From the NCBI GenBank assembly GCA_027484445.1, contig JAIXSY010000025.1:434001-498000 (forward strand): a DNA stretch of 64,000 nt. Reading direction: 5' to 3'. Made by a program: the position numbers and the translations under genes. The stretch is from Verrucomicrobiaceae bacterium. GTDB taxonomy: Bacteria; Verrucomicrobiota; Verrucomicrobiia; Verrucomicrobiales; Verrucomicrobiaceae. Under the pieces are notes generated by a model, which did no database searches, had not been told where the DNA came from, and saw only the letters and a list, made by a program, of their open reading frames with translations. Below are positions 8,567-18,082 of the stretch, in pieces. The first letter of the stretch is position 1. Each line of letters starts with the position of its first letter.

Positions 8567-11119
8567 ATGCCTGCCTCTGCCAGCCTGCCTATTTTTGAAA
8601 TCCGCGATGCCGTGGTCGCTCAGCTGCGAGATCCGCAGTTCCCAAACCTCTTGCTGAAAGCTCCGACCGGATCTGGCAAATCCACCCAGGTGCCGCAGTT
8701 CGTGCTGGACTCTGGCATCCTAAAAGACGGTCAACGCTGCATCGTGCTGCAGCCGCGACGCATCGCAGCACGGATGCTGGCGCAACGAGTCGCGAAAGAG
8801 CGCGATGGCAGACTCGGTAGCGAGGTGGGTTACCAGGTGCGTTTTGACAACGTGACCAGTCGGGACACACGTCTGGTCTATGTGACAGAGGGCGTGATGC
8901 TACGCCAGCTCATGGAGGACCCTGACCTGAGCAAAGTGGGCTGCGTCATCATTGATGAATTCCATGAGCGCCATCTGGATGGCGATCTGGTGCTGGCCTG
9001 GGCACGAGCCTTGCAGCGAGCACGCAGGCCGGATTTGAAGATCATCGTCATGTCGGCGACGCTGGTACCGGGGCCTTTGATGGACTTCATGCAGCCTGTG
9101 AAGCTGCTGGAGAGTGAAGGCCGAACCTACCCGGTGCAGGTTCGCTACCAGGCTGCGAATCGTGACCTGCGGCTGAACCAAACTGAACCCATCTGGGATC
9201 AGGCCGCGAGGGCCTGTGAAGCGCTGGCGAGTGAGCTTCGGGACGGCGGAGATATCTTGGTCTTCATGCCGGGAGCTTACGAGATCCGCAAAACGATGAC
9301 CGCGCTGCAAGGCCGAAGTTTTGCCAAGGGAAGGCGCATCGTCTCACTGCATGGCGAAATGACGCCGCAAGATCAAGATGCGGCCGTGACGGCAGGCGAG
9401 CAGCCCAAGATCATCGTGAGCACGAATGTTGCTGAAACATCGCTGACGATTGAGGGCATCAAGGCTGTCGTCGATGGCGGACTGGCTCGTGTGGCCAGCT
9501 ACGATCCGAGACGCGGACTGAACACATTGACGGTGCAGAAGATCAGCCGCGCCAGCGCCGAGCAGCGTGCGGGACGTGCGGGACGACTCGGCCCTGGCAT
9601 CGCGATTCGCCTCTGGGCAGAGCGGGAGCACCTGCATCGCATCGAAAGCGAATTGCCCGAAATTCAACGCTTGGAGTTGGGCGAGGCTCTGCTTGCGATC
9701 CACGTGGCACAGGCCAAGGCGAAGCTGCCCATCGAATGGTTCGAAAAACCCGCCGAAGCTGCGCTGAATCGAGCCGAAACTCTGCTGCACGATCTAGGGG
9801 CCATTCATGACCAGCGCCTGACACCGACTGGCCTGAAGATGTCCGCCTTTCCCACGCATCCACGCTTTGCCCGGATGCTGCTAGCAGCGGCGGAGCAGGG
9901 CTGTGTGCGCGAGGCGGCCATGTGTGCTGCACTGGCGCAGGGACGAGAGATCTTGATGGTGGGGAAAAACCAATCTTCCTTCAAAAACGAAGACTTCTGG
10001 GAAAACGATGATCTCAGCGAATTTCAGGCGCTACTCCGCGCCTTCATTCGAGCTCACGCGCTGAATTTTGACCCCCAGGCCTGCGCGCCCCTGAATGTGC
10101 ACGCCATGAGCGCCCGAGAGGCAGGCCGGAGCTACGATCAATTCCTGCGCCTGGCTCAACGGGCGGGTTTGCCTGTGAATGATGAGGTCGCGAGCGCAGA
10201 GGCCTTGGCCAAAACACTGCTCGCCGCCTTCTCCGATCACCTGGGCGTTGAGACTAGCAGCGGCAGTCGAATCTATCGTTTGCCGGGCGGCTACAGCGGC
10301 CATTTGGGCAAAGACGCCCACATTCGGCCACCGCGTCTGCTCATCGCCTCCGAGATTGTCGAAGTGCAGGGCAAGGCGCTGACGGTGCAGCTGAATCTCG
10401 TGACCAAGATCGAGGAAGAATGGCTGCGTGAGCTATTCCCCGATGACTTCACGACTGGCAAACGCGCGCATTACGACAGCGTGAATCGACGTGTGGTGAA
10501 CGTGGAGGAAGTGCGCTTTCGCAGTCTCGTGCTCAGCAGTCGAGAGCGCGGTGAGCCTGAAGCCAGTGTGGCGGCCAGCCTGTTGGCCGAAGAGGTCGTG
10601 TCGGGGCGTCTGCAACTGCCCCTTTGGAATGAAAAAGTAGAGCAGTGGATCACGCGAGTGAACTGCCTGTCCCGCTGGATGCCTGAGCTGGAAATTCCCC
10701 CCATCACGGAAGAGGACCGGCGGCTAATCGTCGAGCAGGTCTGCGAAGGCTGCACGACCTACCGCCAGCTCAAGGACAAAGACATCTTCCCTGCCCTGCA
10801 TCAGTGGCTCAGCCATGCCCAGCGGGAGCTTCTGGAGCGCTATGCACCGGATCGACTGGCGCTGAAGAATGGCCGCACCGCTCGCATCGAGTATGATGAA
10901 AAGCAGGCTCCCAGCGTGAGCGTGGTGCTTCAGCAGCTCTATGATGTGAATGAAAACCCGAAGGTCGCAGCTGGTCGGGTCACGGTGGTCGTGCATCTGC
11001 TCTCCCCGGCGCAGCGCCCCATCCAGACCACAGGCGATCTCGGTCGGTTCTGGAAGGAGGGCTACCCTGCCGTGAAGGCTCAACTGCGCGGGCGCTACCC
11101 CAAGCACGAATGGCGCTAA
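8567..11119 (+). CDS. hrpB: ATP-dependent helicase HrpB
   Basis: A DEAH-family superfamily 2 helicase of 850 residues from the ATG at 8567 (a TTG at 8495 would add 24 residues). Walker A is APTGSGKST at residues 32-40, motif II is DEFH at 130-133, and motif III is SAT. The C-terminal helicase lobe contains STNVAETSLTI and the arginine-finger motif SAEQRAGRAGR. After a helical HA2-like region the protein ends with the HrpB-specific tail LLSPAQRPIQTTGDLGRFWK and RYPKHEW. HrpB is a bacterial RNA helicase-like ATPase of uncertain cellular role, dispensable in E. coli. It stands alone, divergent from the esterase gene and 231 bases upstream of gyrA. Confidence 0.93.
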   Translation: MPASASLPIFEIRDAVVAQLRDPQFPNLLLKAPTGSGKSTQVPQFVLDSGILKDGQRCIVLQPRRIAARMLAQRVAKERDGRLGSEVGYQVRFDNVTSRDTRLVYVTEGVMLRQLMEDPDLSKVGCVIIDEFHERHLDGDLVLAWARALQRARRPDLKIIVMSATLVPGPLMDFMQPVKLLESEGRTYPVQVRYQAANRDLRLNQTEPIWDQAARACEALASELRDGGDILVFMPGAYEIRKTMTALQGRSFAKGRRIVSLHGEMTPQDQDAAVTAGEQPKIIVSTNVAETSLTIEGIKAVVDGGLARVASYDPRRGLNTLTVQKISRASAEQRAGRAGRLGPGIAIRLWAEREHLHRIESELPEIQRLELGEALLAIHVAQAKAKLPIEWFEKPAEAALNRAETLLHDLGAIHDQRLTPTGLKMSAFPTHPRFARMLLAAAEQGCVREAAMCAALAQGREILMVGKNQSSFKNEDFWENDDLSEFQALLRAFIRAHALNFDPQACAPLNVHAMSAREAGRSYDQFLRLAQRAGLPVNDEVASAEALAKTLLAAFSDHLGVETSSGSRIYRLPGGYSGHLGKDAHIRPPRLLIASEIVEVQGKALTVQLNLVTKIEEEWLRELFPDDFTTGKRAHYDSVNRRVVNVEEVRFRSLVLSSRERGEPEASVAASLLAEEVVSGRLQLPLWNEKVEQWITRVNCLSRWMPELEIPPITEEDRRLIVEQVCEGCTTYRQLKDKDIFPALHQWLSHAQRELLERYAPDRLALKNGRTARIEYDEKQAPSVSVVLQQLYDVNENPKVAAGRVTVVVHLLSPAQRPIQTTGDLGRFWKEGYPAVKAQLRGRYPKHEWR

Positions 11120-11350
11120 GCGGAGTGTTTTCGGGGCTGACGAGGCTGTCTTGGGCAGGCTAGCGGCTGCACACGGCTGACAGAGGCGACCTGCGGCCCT
11201 GAAGTGGGGCAGAAAACCCTCGAAATCCGGCCTTGCGGAGGGGCTTTTCCCCAGCGAATCAGAGGATGAATTCTCTCTGTTTTTTGAGCTTCCTAAGTGA
11301 TGTGGTTTGATGTCATTTGGGGAGAAGTTTTTTCAAACGCCGACCCTGCA

Positions 11351-14077
11351 ATGTCCGATCCCGCTGTCCCTGCCCCTCTTCCCGAAAGCAGCTTTCACGC
11401 TGTGCGTCCGATCAATGTGGACGAGGAGGTCAAAAATTCGTTCCTGGACTACTCGATGTCCGTCATCATCTCCCGCGCACTGCCCGATGTGCGAGATGGA
11501 CTAAAGCCCTCCCAGCGTCGCCTTTTGTATGCGATGAACGAGCTGGGGGTGCAGCCGAACAAGAAGCACCTCAAGTGCGCGAAGATCGTGGGTGAGACGA
11601 TGGGTAACTACCACCCGCATGGTGACCAGGCCATCTACCCGACGCTGGTGAACATGGCGCAGCCCTGGGGCATCCGTGAGGCTCTCGTGGACGGTCAGGG
11701 AAATTTCGGCTCCGTGGAAGGTGACCCGCCCGCAGCCATGCGTTACACCGAGGCTCGGCTGACGCACCTGGGCAACATGATGCTGGCGGACCTGGACATG
11801 GAGACCGTGGACTGGGTGCCTAACTACGATGAAACCCGCGTGGAGCCCACCGTGCTGCCTTCTGCTTTCCCGCAGCTTCTCGTGAATGGCGGTACAGGCA
11901 TCGCCGTGGGGATGGCCACGAACATGCCGCCGCATAATCTGGGCGAGATCGTCGATGGCATCTGTGCCCAGATCGACAATCCAAACATCACGACCGCGCA
12001 GCTGAACGCCATCATTCCAGGACCGGACTTCCCGACGGGGTGCACGATTCATGGCGTGGAAGGCATTCGCGAATACTTCGAGACAGGTCATGGCAGCGTG
12101 CGCATCCGAGGCCACGCCGAAATCGCTGAAAATGGCAACCGTGAGCAGATCATCATCACCGCCATTCCCTACGGCGTGAACCGTGCGGTGCTGGTGGAGC
12201 GCATCGCCGAACTGGCTCAAGAAAAAGTGCTGCCCGAGATCAGCGGCGTGCGTGATGAGTCTGACGAAAACACCCGTGTGGTCGTGGATCTGCGCAAAGA
12301 TGCCCGCGCGCAAGTTGTGCTGAACAACCTATTCAAGCACACCTCGCTGGAGACCAGCTTTGCCATTCACATGCTGGCGATCGACAACCGCCGCCCGCGC
12401 GTTTTGTCGATGAAGGATGCCATTGCTTGCTACATCGAGCACCGGCGCGAGGTCGTGCTACGCCGCACACGTTACCTTTTGAAGAAAGCCGAAGAGCGCA
12501 GCGAGAAGCTGGAAGCCTTTCTAGGTGCCATTGGCCACTTGGATGATTTCATCAAAATCATCCGTGACTCTCGCAACCGTGAAGAAGCCTTCCAGCGCCT
12601 GAAGGCTTTCGACTTCAGCACCGAGACGGCACGAGCGCTGGGCATCATCATTCGGAGTCAGCCTTCGGTGAAGGGCGACCGATATGTCTTCACAGACGTG
12701 CAGGTGAATCACATCTTGGAACTGCGCCTCTACCAGCTGACCGGCATGGAGCAGGACAAGGTGAAAGCTGAGTATGACAGCGTGCTAGCGGAGATCACCG
12801 ACTTCCTTGACATCTTGGCTCGTGAGATCCGCGTGCTGACGATCATCAAAGACGAATTGCAAGCCATCCGTGTCAAATACGGCACGCCGCGCCTGACGAA
12901 GATCGAAGCCGCTGAAGGCGAAATCCGCATCGAAGACCTCATCGCGAACAAGCCCTACATCGTCACCCTGACGCATCGCGGCTACATCAAGCGCACGCTT
13001 GCCTCCGAGTTTCGTCTTCAAGGTCGTGGAGGCAAAGGGCTGAAGGGCATGGAGACGCGAGAAGCCAGTGGCGACGATGAGGTGGGCGACTTTGTCGAAC
13101 ACTTGTTTACCGCTTCCGCACACGATTACCTGATGTTCTTCACCAATACGGGCCGTGTGTATGTGGAGCGTGTGTATCAACTGCCCGAAGCTGCACGCAC
13201 TGGCAAAGGTCGCAGCATCAAAAATGTGCTGAACCTGCGTCCCGCCATGACGGTGGAGCGTGAAAAAGACGGCCAGAAGTTCAAGGTAAGCTTCCCAGAA
13301 GAGAAGATCGCCGCCATCCTGCGCATTGAGGCTGCTGGAGCCGATGACGAGGAAATGTGGAGCCCGAACCGCTTTGTGCTCTTTGGAACCAAGGACGGCA
13401 CAGTGAAGAAGACCGCTTTGGAAGACTTCAAAAACATCCGCAAAGACGGCATCAACGCCATCAACATTGAAGAAGGCAATGAGCTGATCCAAGTCATCCT
13501 GACCGATGGCAAGAGCCAGATCTGCATGAGCACCCACGAAGGCATGTGCGTCCGCTGCGAAGAGGAAGATATCCGTGCCGTGGGCCGCAACAGCATCGGT
13601 GTGCGTGGCATCCGTCTGGAGGAAGGTGATTTCATGGTCAGCCTAACAGCCGTGGACTTTGCCAAGCAGATGCTCGTGGTCTCCGAGAATGGCCTGGGCA
13701 AACGCACTTCCTTTGAAGAATATCGACTGACCAGCCGTGGTGGCAAAGGCGTGATCACCATGAATGTCACGGAAAAGACAGGCAAGGTCGTCGCAGCCCT
13801 TGCGGTGGCTGAGAGCGATGAACTGATGCTGATGACCAGCAGTGGCCAGAGCGTGCGCATTCGCGTCAGCGAGATCCGTGAATGCGGACGCAACGCCCAA
13901 GGCGTGAAGCTGATGAACCTGTCTGAAGGTGAAACCATCCAAGATGTGGCCACGGTGATTCCCGACGAGGAAGAGCCTGCCGCTGCCGAGACCACTGAAT
14001 CTGCACCTACGGATGCGACTGAGGCTGCGCCTGGAGAGACTGCCGAGGCTGCCGCTTCAGATTCGCCAGAGAGCTGA
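11351..14077 (+). CDS. gyrA: DNA gyrase subunit A
   Basis: A 908-residue type IIA topoisomerase subunit that with GyrB introduces negative supercoils. The active-site tyrosine is Tyr132 in PAAMRYTEARL. The GyrA-box appears as QGRGGKG at 557-563, close to the E. coli position and separating GyrA from ParC. Six beta-pinwheel blades follow. The C-terminus is a long acidic, Ala/Glu/Thr-rich tail. The ATG at 11351 is preferred because it precedes a typical short N-terminal leader; an in-frame upstream start at 11297 is less likely. The quinolone-determining helix reads GDQAIYPTLV, so the usual Ser83 and Asp87 are Gln and Pro. gyrB is not adjacent. A clear terminator follows. Confidence 0.95.
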   Translation: MSDPAVPAPLPESSFHAVRPINVDEEVKNSFLDYSMSVIISRALPDVRDGLKPSQRRLLYAMNELGVQPNKKHLKCAKIVGETMGNYHPHGDQAIYPTLVNMAQPWGIREALVDGQGNFGSVEGDPPAAMRYTEARLTHLGNMMLADLDMETVDWVPNYDETRVEPTVLPSAFPQLLVNGGTGIAVGMATNMPPHNLGEIVDGICAQIDNPNITTAQLNAIIPGPDFPTGCTIHGVEGIREYFETGHGSVRIRGHAEIAENGNREQIIITAIPYGVNRAVLVERIAELAQEKVLPEISGVRDESDENTRVVVDLRKDARAQVVLNNLFKHTSLETSFAIHMLAIDNRRPRVLSMKDAIACYIEHRREVVLRRTRYLLKKAEERSEKLEAFLGAIGHLDDFIKIIRDSRNREEAFQRLKAFDFSTETARALGIIIRSQPSVKGDRYVFTDVQVNHILELRLYQLTGMEQDKVKAEYDSVLAEITDFLDILAREIRVLTIIKDELQAIRVKYGTPRLTKIEAAEGEIRIEDLIANKPYIVTLTHRGYIKRTLASEFRLQGRGGKGLKGMETREASGDDEVGDFVEHLFTASAHDYLMFFTNTGRVYVERVYQLPEAARTGKGRSIKNVLNLRPAMTVEREKDGQKFKVSFPEEKIAAILRIEAAGADDEEMWSPNRFVLFGTKDGTVKKTALEDFKNIRKDGINAINIEEGNELIQVILTDGKSQICMSTHEGMCVRCEEEDIRAVGRNSIGVRGIRLEEGDFMVSLTAVDFAKQMLVVSENGLGKRTSFEEYRLTSRGGKGVITMNVTEKTGKVVAALAVAESDELMLMTSSGQSVRIRVSEIRECGRNAQGVKLMNLSEGETIQDVATVIPDEEEPAAAETTESAPTDATEAAPGETAEAAASDSPES

Positions 14078-14109
14078 GGCCACCTCCTCTTTGGCATCAT
14101 CCATGACAG

Positions 14110-14142
14110 AGCGCTCAGGCTCAGCGGCCTGAGCGCTTTTTT
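14110..14142 (+). terminator. Intrinsic terminator of gyrA
   Basis: AGCGCTCAGG and CCTGAGCGCT form a 10-bp perfect stem around an 8-base loop, immediately followed by six T residues, 33 bases after the gyrA stop codon. Confidence 0.9.
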
Positions 14143-14148
14143 GCAATG

Positions 14149-14192
14149 GGGATGAAAAAATGAAAAGCCCCGCAGAGAGTCTGCGGGGCTTT
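14149..14192 (-). terminator. Intrinsic terminator of the sugar isomerase gene
   Basis: AAAGCCCCGCAGA (14164-14176) pairs with TCTGCGGGGCTTT (14180-14192) across a 3-base loop. Read on the minus strand, a T-rich tract follows at 14163-14149. It lies 55 bases past the stop of the minus-strand gene and back-to-back with the gyrA terminator. Confidence 0.85.
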
Positions 14193-14247
14193 CGAAGTTC
14201 TTGGGTTGGTGAGAGATTCTGTCACGAGTTCACCTACCCGATCCATC

Positions 14248-15117
14248 TCAAGCGAGACCGACGATTGGATAAAGGTTTTCTTTGCACCACTGGCCGTTCT
14301 GCTTGGTGACGCCATCGGGGTCTTCCACGGCGATGTGCGCCTCATCTTCGCAGATGATCCAGCCTTCGTAGTTCCGCTGCACGAGGAACTCGGTGATCTT
14401 GTGGAAGTCCAGCTTGCCCGTGCCCATCTGTGACCAAGGCTCGGCACCGTTGCCAGAGAAGTCCTTGTAGTGGATGTGGTTGATCAGGTGCTGCCATTTG
14501 GTGAGCGTGGCAATGACGTCCATGCCACCCCGAATGATGTGGCCCACGTCAGGCGTCCAGCCAGTGACCTTGGGGTCCAGGCTGCTTAGCACGACGTCAT
14601 AGTCCTCTTGAGTGCGTACCAGGGAGGAAGGGGGAGAGTTCGGGTGGTAGGAGCACTTGATGCCCTGCTCAGCAGCACGCTGGGAGACCGCGTTGATGTT
14701 TTTCGCCACGTTCAGACGACGCTTTTGCAGGTCTTTGTTGCGCCCGCTGGGGAGCGTCACCGTGCCGAGCATGGAGCCGGGGAAGTGCTTCAGCAGGTTG
14801 ATGGTGAAGTCTGCCGCCTCCCGCTCGTTAGGAGCCTCGGTCTCGCCATCCCAGGCACAGACCAGAGCTAGGCCAGCTAGCTTCATGTTGTGCTGCTGGA
14901 GAGTGTCCTTCAGCTTCACGGGATCACAGAAATCACCCAGCCAGTATTTGCAGCATCCGAGAGCGCTCTGGGAGATCTCGAGCACCATGGGCTCGATGCC
15001 AGTGAAGCCGGCTTCAGAAGCCACACGGATCATGTGGTCGAGTTTGTTGTCGTAACCCTTGCCCGTACCCTGCATGAACCAGGTGTACACCTCGGAACCG
15101 AATTGGATTTTGCCCAT
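14248..15117 (-). CDS. Sugar phosphate isomerase/epimerase (xylose isomerase-like TIM barrel)
   Basis: A 289-residue cytosolic TIM-barrel protein of the AP-endonuclease-2 superfamily, resembling IolE and hydroxypyruvate isomerase-like enzymes. Candidate divalent metal ligands occur at barrel-strand ends: GIEPMVLEI, TPDVGHI, HIHYKD and ICEDEAH. These proteins interconvert or dehydrate sugars and inositols, but the exact substrate cannot be read from sequence. No signal peptide is present. It is convergent with gyrA, each having its own terminator, and divergent from the rRNA methyltransferase gene. No inositol genes lie nearby. Confidence 0.8.
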   Translation of the reverse strand: MGKIQFGSEVYTWFMQGTGKGYDNKLDHMIRVASEAGFTGIEPMVLEISQSALGCCKYWLGDFCDPVKLKDTLQQHNMKLAGLALVCAWDGETEAPNEREAADFTINLLKHFPGSMLGTVTLPSGRNKDLQKRRLNVAKNINAVSQRAAEQGIKCSYHPNSPPSSLVRTQEDYDVVLSSLDPKVTGWTPDVGHIIRGGMDVIATLTKWQHLINHIHYKDFSGNGAEPWSQMGTGKLDFHKITEFLVQRNYEGWIICEDEAHIAVEDPDGVTKQNGQWCKENLYPIVGLA

Positions 15118-15246
15118 GGTCTTGTTTGTTGTTGCTGATGGTTTGGTGGTGAGAAAAAAGCTCCCTCAGGCGGAAGCGCGCGCATTGGAGACGACTCCGG
15201 GCGGCATGTCCAGCAGCGAAGTTGCTCTTTGAGCACGCTCGAAACC

Positions 15247-16254
15247 ATGCCAAGTGACTCGATGCTGAAAATGCCAGACTTTATCTTCGCGACCTGCCGC
15301 GCGGGCTCGGAGGCCACCCTGAAGCGGGAGGTGGCGTCCCGTCATGGCAACTGGCTGACGCCTGCCTTCATGCGTCCGCAGCTAATCACCTGGAAGTCAC
15401 GCACGCCACTGCGGGATGATTTTGTCCTCGACGCTGCCTTTGCCACCATCACTGGTTTCTCGGCAGGCATGGCGCGCACGGCTGCCGAGGTGGTAGAAAA
15501 AGCACCTTTGCGCCCATGTGCAGTGCACGTCTTTCCCCGTTTGGTGGCAGAAGATGGCGTCCCAACGGCTGAATGGCAGCGGATGGATGAGGTGCAGTCG
15601 GCCATCCAGAGCCAGCTCACGCTCGATCCTGCCAGCCCCTGGGTGCTGGATGTCATCTTGGGCACGGAGACTGAGCCCTGGTTCCTCGGGCTGCATCGTC
15701 GTGGAGGCAGTAGCCATCCTCATCCAGGGGCGCTACCACGACTCATCCTACCTGCGGAGGCACCTTCCCGTGCGTGGTCAAAGATGGAGCAAGCTCTGGC
15801 CTGGCTGGGCCTGGATGCACCGGGAAAGCTGGAGAAAGCCACTGCGCTCGAGCTAGGCAGCGCACCCGGAGGTGCCTCCTGGTCGCTGCTGAATCGCGGG
15901 ATGGAAGTCATCGGCGTGGACACTGCGGCCATGGACCCCCGTGTGCTGGAGCATCGCCACTTCACGCACCTGCGACTCGCGGCAGGTGATTTGCAGCGCT
16001 CTGACCTGCCGAGCGAGATTGATCTTCTAGCCTCTGACATGAACCTGCATCCCGGCCTGGTGCTGCGCTATGTGGAGCGACTGACAGCACTGACACAGCC
16101 ACGATGGATGATCCTGACGCTGAAGATGAACGATGCTGAGGTGGAGTCCCAGCTCCCTGCCCTGCTCAAGCAATTGCACCGCTTTGCCCCAGGCGAAGTT
16201 TTTGCCCGCCAGCTGCACGCCAACCGGCGCGAGGTCACGGTCGTCTGCCACTGA
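15247..16254 (+). CDS. RlmM-like 23S rRNA ribose 2'-O-methyltransferase
   Basis: A protein of about 335 residues with an N-terminal THUMP-like region (FIFATCRAGSEATLKREV) and a C-terminal RrmJ/FtsJ Rossmann methyltransferase domain. SAM-binding motif I is LELGSAPGGASWSLL. LLASDMN and ILTLKMN provide the Asp and Lys of the catalytic tetrad typical of ribose 2'-O-methyltransferases. The architecture matches RlmM, which methylates C2498 of 23S rRNA in E. coli. The start is uncertain: ATG at 15247 is chosen over TTG at 15229, and ATGs at 15262 and 15271 are possible. It is followed by murG 111 bases downstream on the same strand. Confidence 0.8.
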   Translation: MPSDSMLKMPDFIFATCRAGSEATLKREVASRHGNWLTPAFMRPQLITWKSRTPLRDDFVLDAAFATITGFSAGMARTAAEVVEKAPLRPCAVHVFPRLVAEDGVPTAEWQRMDEVQSAIQSQLTLDPASPWVLDVILGTETEPWFLGLHRRGGSSHPHPGALPRLILPAEAPSRAWSKMEQALAWLGLDAPGKLEKATALELGSAPGGASWSLLNRGMEVIGVDTAAMDPRVLEHRHFTHLRLAAGDLQRSDLPSEIDLLASDMNLHPGLVLRYVERLTALTQPRWMILTLKMNDAEVESQLPALLKQLHRFAPGEVFARQLHANRREVTVVCH

Positions 16255-16365
16255 GCCGAAGCTGCGGTCCCGAACAGCCTAGCCTTGCCAGCTCTGGAAC
16301 GATGCCTTAAGAAACGCGTTCCCTGGGGAGTCCACTCCCCGATTTTTCCCCTATTTTCGATCTCT

Positions 16366-17499
16366 GTGAAGACTCCCAAAAACAAGTCTGTCCATGTGCT
16401 CATCGCCTGCGGTGGCACCGGTGGGCATTTATTTCCCGGCATCGCGGTGGCTGAGGTCCTGAAGGCACGCGGTCATGATGTGACACTGCTGATCAGTGAG
16501 AAGAAGATCGACTCCATCGCTGCCTCGGGTCACAAAGATCTGCGTTTTGAAAAAATGCCCTTCTTGGCCATGCCAAAACCATGGTCACCGAAACTGCTGA
16601 GCTTTCTCGCTGGCCTGTGGAAAGGCATGAAGCAATGCCGCAAGATCATCCGAGATCACCGCGTCAGCGTCGTGCTAGGCATGGGCGGCTTCACCTCCTT
16701 TGCCCCCCTTTACGCCGGAAGAAAGGAAGGCTGCCGCACGCTCATCCACGAAAGCAATGCCATCCCCGGCAAGGCCAATCGCCTGAATGCCCGCTACGCT
16801 GACATCGTACTCTGCGGGCTGGAGGCGTGCAAGGCACACTTCCCCAAGCATGGTGATGTGCGCGCCATAGGCACACCGATCCGCAGCAGCATGCGCCAGA
16901 GCAGCAGCGAAAAGCCGCACGACTTTTTCAAGCTAGATCCACGCAAAAAAACCCTGCTCATCATGGGTGGGAGTCAGGGAGCACGCGGCGTGAATCGCGT
17001 GGTAGGCATGGCCTTGGAGCAATTCGAAAAGATGGGCATCCAGTTGCTACACATTGCAGGGCCGACAGACTATGAGGAAGTGCGTGATGTGTATGCCAAG
17101 CACCCCTTGCTGACGCAGCATGTGGCTGCCTTTTGCCACCGCATGGAGATGGCCTACCGCGTCGCAGACCTGGCCATCGCTCGCAGCGGAGCCTCCTCCA
17201 TGTCAGAGCTGGCCTACTTCGGCGTACCGAGCCTGCTCGTGCCTTACCCCTTCGCGGCTGAGGATCACCAGACACGAAATGCCGAAATCTTTCACCAAAG
17301 CGGAGCTGCCCTCATGCTCAGCGAGAAGGAGCTCAATGCCGATGTGCTGGCAGATGCCGTGCGTGGCATCCTGAATGAACCCAAAAAAGCCGATGCCATG
17401 AAGCGGGCGGCGAACCAAATGGCGGTTCGCAATTCTGCCGAAAAGATCGCCGAACTCCTCGTGAAGGAGGCAACTGCCCCCGTGCGCCCCAAACGCTAA
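16366..17499 (+). CDS. murG: MurG, lipid II-forming N-acetylglucosaminyltransferase
   Basis: A 377-residue GT28 glycosyltransferase that transfers GlcNAc from UDP-GlcNAc to lipid I at the inner membrane face to form lipid II. Visible signatures are the glycine-rich ACGGTGGHLFPG loop at the N-terminus, VVLGMGGFTSFAP, HESNAIPGKANR, MGGSQGARGVN in the C-terminal domain, and the UDP-GlcNAc pocket ARSGASSMSELAYFG with PYPFAAEDHQTRNA. The GTG at 16366 puts the glycine loop at the usual distance from the start; a TTG at 16285 would add 27 atypical residues. The gene is outside any mur/fts cluster, as is common when dcw clusters are dispersed. Confidence 0.95.
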   Translation: MKTPKNKSVHVLIACGGTGGHLFPGIAVAEVLKARGHDVTLLISEKKIDSIAASGHKDLRFEKMPFLAMPKPWSPKLLSFLAGLWKGMKQCRKIIRDHRVSVVLGMGGFTSFAPLYAGRKEGCRTLIHESNAIPGKANRLNARYADIVLCGLEACKAHFPKHGDVRAIGTPIRSSMRQSSSEKPHDFFKLDPRKKTLLIMGGSQGARGVNRVVGMALEQFEKMGIQLLHIAGPTDYEEVRDVYAKHPLLTQHVAAFCHRMEMAYRVADLAIARSGASSMSELAYFGVPSLLVPYPFAAEDHQTRNAEIFHQSGAALMLSEKELNADVLADAVRGILNEPKKADAMKRAANQMAVRNSAEKIAELLVKEATAPVRPKR

Positions 17500-17532
17500 G
17501 CCGAAAAATCCGCTAGATTTTCAGATCAGCGA

Positions 17533-17970
17533 TCAGGGAAAAGCCGTCGGCTGAATGAATCCTTTCGGATTTTCGGGCCAGTAGGCACCGTCTTCGATCC
17601 ACTCGTGCAGCGCACCCATTTCTAGATCGGAAAGAGCTCCTGTCACACGCGGCGTTGTGCGTGGATGGCTGCCGCCGTAGTCAATGCTATTGAGCAGCAG
17701 GCTGGCTCCAGGATTCCCAGGGATCACGTAGGTTTTTCCCTTTCTCAGCGGCGCATAGAGGCCACTGCGCTGCACCAAGGAGAGCCCTGCTGGAGCTGCC
17801 TGCCCACGATGACAAGAGACGCATCGCTGGGCGAAAATCGGCTTGATGTAGTTCACGAAATACTCGTCCTTTGCCAGAGCCTGCACAGGCTTCTCTGGCG
17901 TGGTGTGGGTTTGGCAGGAAGACAAAGCCAAAAACAGGGGAAAAAGCAGCAATGAGGTGGCAAAACGCAT
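17533..17970 (-). CDS. Lipoprotein with a single CxxCH heme-binding domain
   Basis: A 145-residue exported protein. The signal peptide ends in a lipobox (LFLALSSCQ), so the mature protein should be lipid-anchored. The domain reads YIKPIFAQRCVSCHRG and ends GALSDLEMGALHEWIEDGAYWPE, matching planctomycete-type cytochrome c domains. One c-type heme is expected at CVSCH, giving a small periplasmic electron carrier or sensor. It converges on murG with 33 bases between stops. It lies in the same orientation as the ROK kinase gene upstream, but 112 bases separate them. Confidence 0.8.
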   Translation of the reverse strand: MRFATSLLLFPLFLALSSCQTHTTPEKPVQALAKDEYFVNYIKPIFAQRCVSCHRGQAAPAGLSLVQRSGLYAPLRKGKTYVIPGNPGASLLLNSIDYGGSHPRTTPRVTGALSDLEMGALHEWIEDGAYWPENPKGFIQPTAFP

Positions 17971-18082
17971 CCCTGCCTGTAGCCGAAGCTGAGTCCATTG
18001 TGACAGGCAAAAAGGAAGTCACCGTTTTGATGCAGCCTAAAGTTGGCTTCGAACCGCTCCGCCCCCCCTTTCCAGTCGAACC

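Noticed and set aside
11501..13537. Several minus-strand frames opposite gyrA
   Set aside because: They are histidine- and valine-rich shadows without starts or motifs, and gyrA is unambiguous.
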